Part shown: positions 61,801-64,000 of the stretch, one piece after another
Numbering within the stretch: the stretch's first letter is position 1
How the letters are laid out: each line of letters starts with the position of its first letter
Assembly: GCA_034190875.2 (NCBI GenBank)
Contig: CM067355.1
Location: 38,054,848 to 38,118,847, forward strand
Direction: 5' to 3'
DNA length: 64,000 bases
Source: Urechis unicinctus
Lineage: Eukaryota; Annelida; Polychaeta; Xenopneusta; Urechidae
Notes under the pieces: model-generated
Told to the model about the DNA's origin: nothing
What the model saw: only the letters and a program-made list of their open reading frames with translations
Databases searched by the model: none
Position numbers and translations under genes: made by a program

Positions 61801-63455
61801 AGGTAGATTAAATGGAATACCTGAGCTCAGGTCAATTAAAGTTACCATCCAGTCCACCTAAAACAGGCATTGAAACACGTGCTGTTCGCATCCATGCTGT
61901 TACCTACATACAGCATGAGCTCATTAATTATCTTCACCAACAGCCTTTGCAGAAAAGTACGGGGTGCAACCTCAGGGTTTGAGAAACACAGGAGTTACCA
62001 GCACACCATGACAGTGTCAACATGTATGGGGAGCTTACCTCAGGCAGCCCAAGCTGAGACCGCCTTGTTCTCTCCTCCATCCAGTTAGTTAGCCATTCTT
62101 TCCGCTCCTCAATCTTCTTCTTACTGAAGGCCTGGCACAAACACACACCAAACAAACCATTACACTCAACGGACAAGCAATAACAAATACACACCAAAAC
62201 CATTACACAACAGCTCAACGGACACGCAATAACAAATACACACACACCAAACATTACACAACAGCTCAACGGACACGCAATAACAAATACACACCAAACC
62301 ATTACACAACAGCTCAACGGACACGCAATAACAAATACACACACATCAAACCAACCATTACACAACAGCTCAACAGACACACAATAACAAACACACACAC
62401 ACCAATCATTACACAACAGGTCAACGGACACGCAATAACAAACACACACACCACATTACACAACATTACACACACAGCTCAACACATACACGCAACCATA
62501 ACAAGCTCAACGGGACACGCACACCACACACCCGACCATTACACAACAGCTCAACAGACACGCAATAACAAACACACACCAAACCAACCATTACACAACA
62601 GCTCAACGGACACGCAATAACTAATACACACACACCGGACCAACCATTACACGCAGCTCAACAGACACGCAATAACAAACACACACCAAACCAACCACTC
62701 AACACACGCAATAACAAATACACACACACCGGACCAACCATTACACAACAGCTCACACACCAGCCAACAACCATTACACAACAGCTCAACAGACACGCAA
62801 TAACAAACACACACACACCAACCATTACACAACAGCTCAACGGACACGCAATAACAAATACACACACACCAAACCCAACCATTACACAACAGCTCAACGG
62901 ACACGCAATAACAAACACACAATTTACATCTCACTCAATATCACATCAGAAACATAGCCTGGAACATTAAAATTGGTTTGGTTGAATCACATCCCTGTTC
63001 TGTATTTGAAAATAATGCACTTAGTCAAGAGAAATGTTAAAGGGACTTATCAGAATCTCTACGAGGCTCGAGTTGTTAGTGAGAAATCATGAGATCTGTG
63101 GGTATGAACGAGACTCACCAGAACTATGCTGGCATCATCCTCGGCTCCTGCGTACTTGAAGGGGATCCTATGGCGTCTCATATCCTGGAAGTACTCCTTC
63201 GCTTCCTTCGATGTGGACGTTCCCAAACCTAACACACAACGTCAAGATCAACCCTGATCTACCAATGACCTTCATATCTTCTGATCATTATTATCTAGGT
63301 TGAAGGTCATGATGGAGCCGTCAGAGGTAAATGGGGTAATGAAACACACCCTTGTAGTACTTTACTTTCCACGTGTGCCAATCTGAGGTTGCTGTTTTCC
63401 ACTCCTCAAACTCAGGTAAGCTGTAGAAACACTTCTCTTCCTTCCGTTTTGTTAC
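49883..63455 (-). CDS. TOP2: DNA topoisomerase II, 3' part (22 exons; 5' end outside the window)
   Basis: ATP-dependent type IIA topoisomerase that passes one duplex through a double-strand break; nuclear. Exons: 63455-63350, 63228-63119, 62131-62039, 61458-61344, 60428-60307, 59242-59094, 58756-58525, 58202-58003, 56769-56634, 56504-56309, 56150-56053, 55888-55760, 55584-55489, 55389-55189, 55056-54969, 53986-53780, 53616-53496, 53298-53219, 52475-52333, 51803-51621, 51064-50844, 50029-49883. Phases agree throughout except for one missing base near 52400, giving about 1057 residues. The first exon holds [10 protein letters not shown] at the end of the TOPRIM region. Then follow [44 protein letters not shown] and the catalytic Tyr in AASPRYIFT (codon 59111-59113). 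Next come [14 protein letters not shown], the coiled-coil gate, and an acidic/Lys-rich tail ending [11 protein letters not shown]. Total length would match animal TOP2. The ATPase domain lies beyond 64000. Confidence 0.95.
50338..50580. repeat. 63-bp minisatellite in the last TOP2 intron, four copies
   Basis: Units contain aataatcctaggtccctgac and tacaatcatacatccctttt. The first copy is diverged. Confidence 0.9.
52060..52315. repeat. 32-bp minisatellite in a TOP2 intron, about eight copies
   Basis: Units of cgacctgtctgaccccgcct then cccaccacggac. The minus-strand open frames over it (Gly/Arg-rich) are repeat artefacts. Confidence 0.9.
52690..53160. repeat. 43/48-bp minisatellite in a TOP2 intron, about ten copies
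   Basis: Units of ttccccatcaatctgcctca then tcagtgaacatcagctggcc, with or without a tcaatatg linker. Confidence 0.9.
54655..54812. repeat. Direct repeat of about 60 bp, two copies
   Basis: aactcacctactgattaaag through gccattgaacaggaagacac occurs twice in tandem within a TOP2 intron. Confidence 0.85.
59217..59450. repeat. Minisatellite derived from a TOP2 exon start and its splice acceptor
   Basis: The unit gtgtgatgatggtgcccatc agagattgctacagtacaca repeats about five times. The left-most copy is the real exon edge: on the minus strand, CTGTAG then the codons for QSLMGTIIT. One further copy of the core lies near 59551. Confidence 0.85.
59680..60085. repeat. 47-bp minisatellite in a TOP2 intron, about seven copies
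   Basis: Units of gactgaaccatccacagaga then tcagagccaggatcacatgg. The left copies are rearranged. Confidence 0.85.
60541..60880. repeat. 38-bp minisatellite in a TOP2 intron, about nine copies
   Basis: Units of gtaacaggtagacctgtaat then gatgactgacacctgtat. The repeated open frames (Tyr-Arg-Cys-Gln) are artefacts. Confidence 0.9.
61010..61370. repeat. Minisatellite derived from a TOP2 exon end and its splice donor
   Basis: The unit aggaggcactgaccgtcaac gagggagggaatggacctct plus a short linker occurs about six times. The right-most copy is the real exon end: on the minus strand it encodes RSIPSLVD and continues into the GTCAGT donor. Confidence 0.9.
62140..62935. repeat. About 50-bp minisatellite with CA-rich tail in a TOP2 intron
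   Basis: Units contain accattacacaacagctcaa and cggacacgcaataacaaata followed by a variable (ca)n run. It is repeated about 13 times with deletions. Cys/Val-rich minus-strand frames are artefacts. Confidence 0.9.
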
Positions 63456-64000
63456 CTGAAAGTCATATCAAGGTCATATAAAGAACACAATCACTGACAA
63501 AATTATCACATGAAGGTTTAAGCATGTCAGAGGTTGATACGTTATATAGAAGTAATGGGAAATCAGTCAGAAATTAGGCCATGCCCAAAATAGACGATTA
63601 TGCCCTAAAATTGACAATGAACAGAAATAATTTCTGACACTAAGACAACACAGGGCTGTTTTCTCTGGCACCATGTACTAACTGTCTAGACCAGAAACCA
63701 GGTCAAGTCAGTCTACTGAAGTGCAGGCAATGAACCACATGTGGTCGGTGAAACTTAAACTTACATTTGGATAACACATTGATCATGGACCCAAGTGTTC
63801 ATGACTGATACCCATACACTGATTTTATTGTACACAGCAGACAGATCAATTCATCAACTTCTGTTAGATTAAACGAATTCCAACTCATGCAATAACCCTG
63901 TCCCTATTTGATATGAGCGTCCATAAAAAACAAGCCAACTCCTCTATGATGACCCGGAATCCAAAGTTCACTCTGTCATGTGGCTGCGAGGTGAGTTGGT

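Noticed and set aside
61934..62934. Cys/Val-rich hydrophobic minus-strand frames resembling membrane proteins
   Set aside because: They come from the CA-rich 50-bp minisatellite in a TOP2 intron.
63930..63990. Plus-strand exon-like stretch (LYDDPESKVHSVMWLRG) ending at GTGAGT
   Set aside because: It is open on both strands, short, at the window edge and opposite to TOP2; it cannot be assigned to any gene.

Overview
This is a metazoan nuclear window. Genes are split by GT-AG introns of 0.1-4 kb, TATA boxes and AATAAA signals are present, and tandem repeats are abundant. The repeat-rich introns, the lineage-expanded digestive-type serine proteases and TTAGGG-derived arrays fit a lophotrochozoan, most likely a mollusc. 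That placement is inference; no marker gene settles it.

Layout. (1) 0.5-9.4 kb and 20.4-26.1 kb: a cluster of chymotrypsin-fold secreted serine protease genes sharing one six-exon structure with exon lengths 37/193/88/163/152/147. Two copies are intact (576-1986 minus; 20402-21855 plus). One is full length but carries a single nonsense codon (24433-25924 plus). Four are decayed relics. (2) 10-13 kb: a 36-bp minisatellite and two higher-order arrays built from TTAGGG-like motifs. (3) 14.2-17.0 kb: a hAT-like DNA transposon remnant with matching termini, a frameshifted transposase C-terminus, and a short reading frame with a 2A-like NPGP motif. (4) 26.7-42.6 kb: three genes (one minus, two plus) of a membrane protein family I do not recognise. 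Each has a Pro-rich N-terminal tail, a Cys-flanked transmembrane exon, and a short Thr-rich or N-glycosylated ectodomain with shared YY-x-x-NGVY, PCN and PNC-x-D-x-TT signatures. The middle gene has two candidate alternative last exons encoding different ectodomains. Almost every intron and intergenic gap here is a different minisatellite. (5) 43.6-47.3 kb: a degraded Ty3/Gypsy-type retrotransposon. (6) 47.3-48.7 kb: coding-looking fragments I cannot name. (7) 49.9 kb to the right edge, minus strand: 22 exons of DNA topoisomerase II, from the end of the TOPRIM region through the catalytic-tyrosine domain to the charged C-terminal tail and stop. The ATPase end lies beyond the window.

The best candidates for something new are the membrane protein family with swappable ectodomain exons, and two places in TOP2 where an exon edge with its splice site has been amplified into an intronic minisatellite. 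No CRISPR, operon or prokaryotic feature is present, and I could not support any tRNA or rRNA gene.
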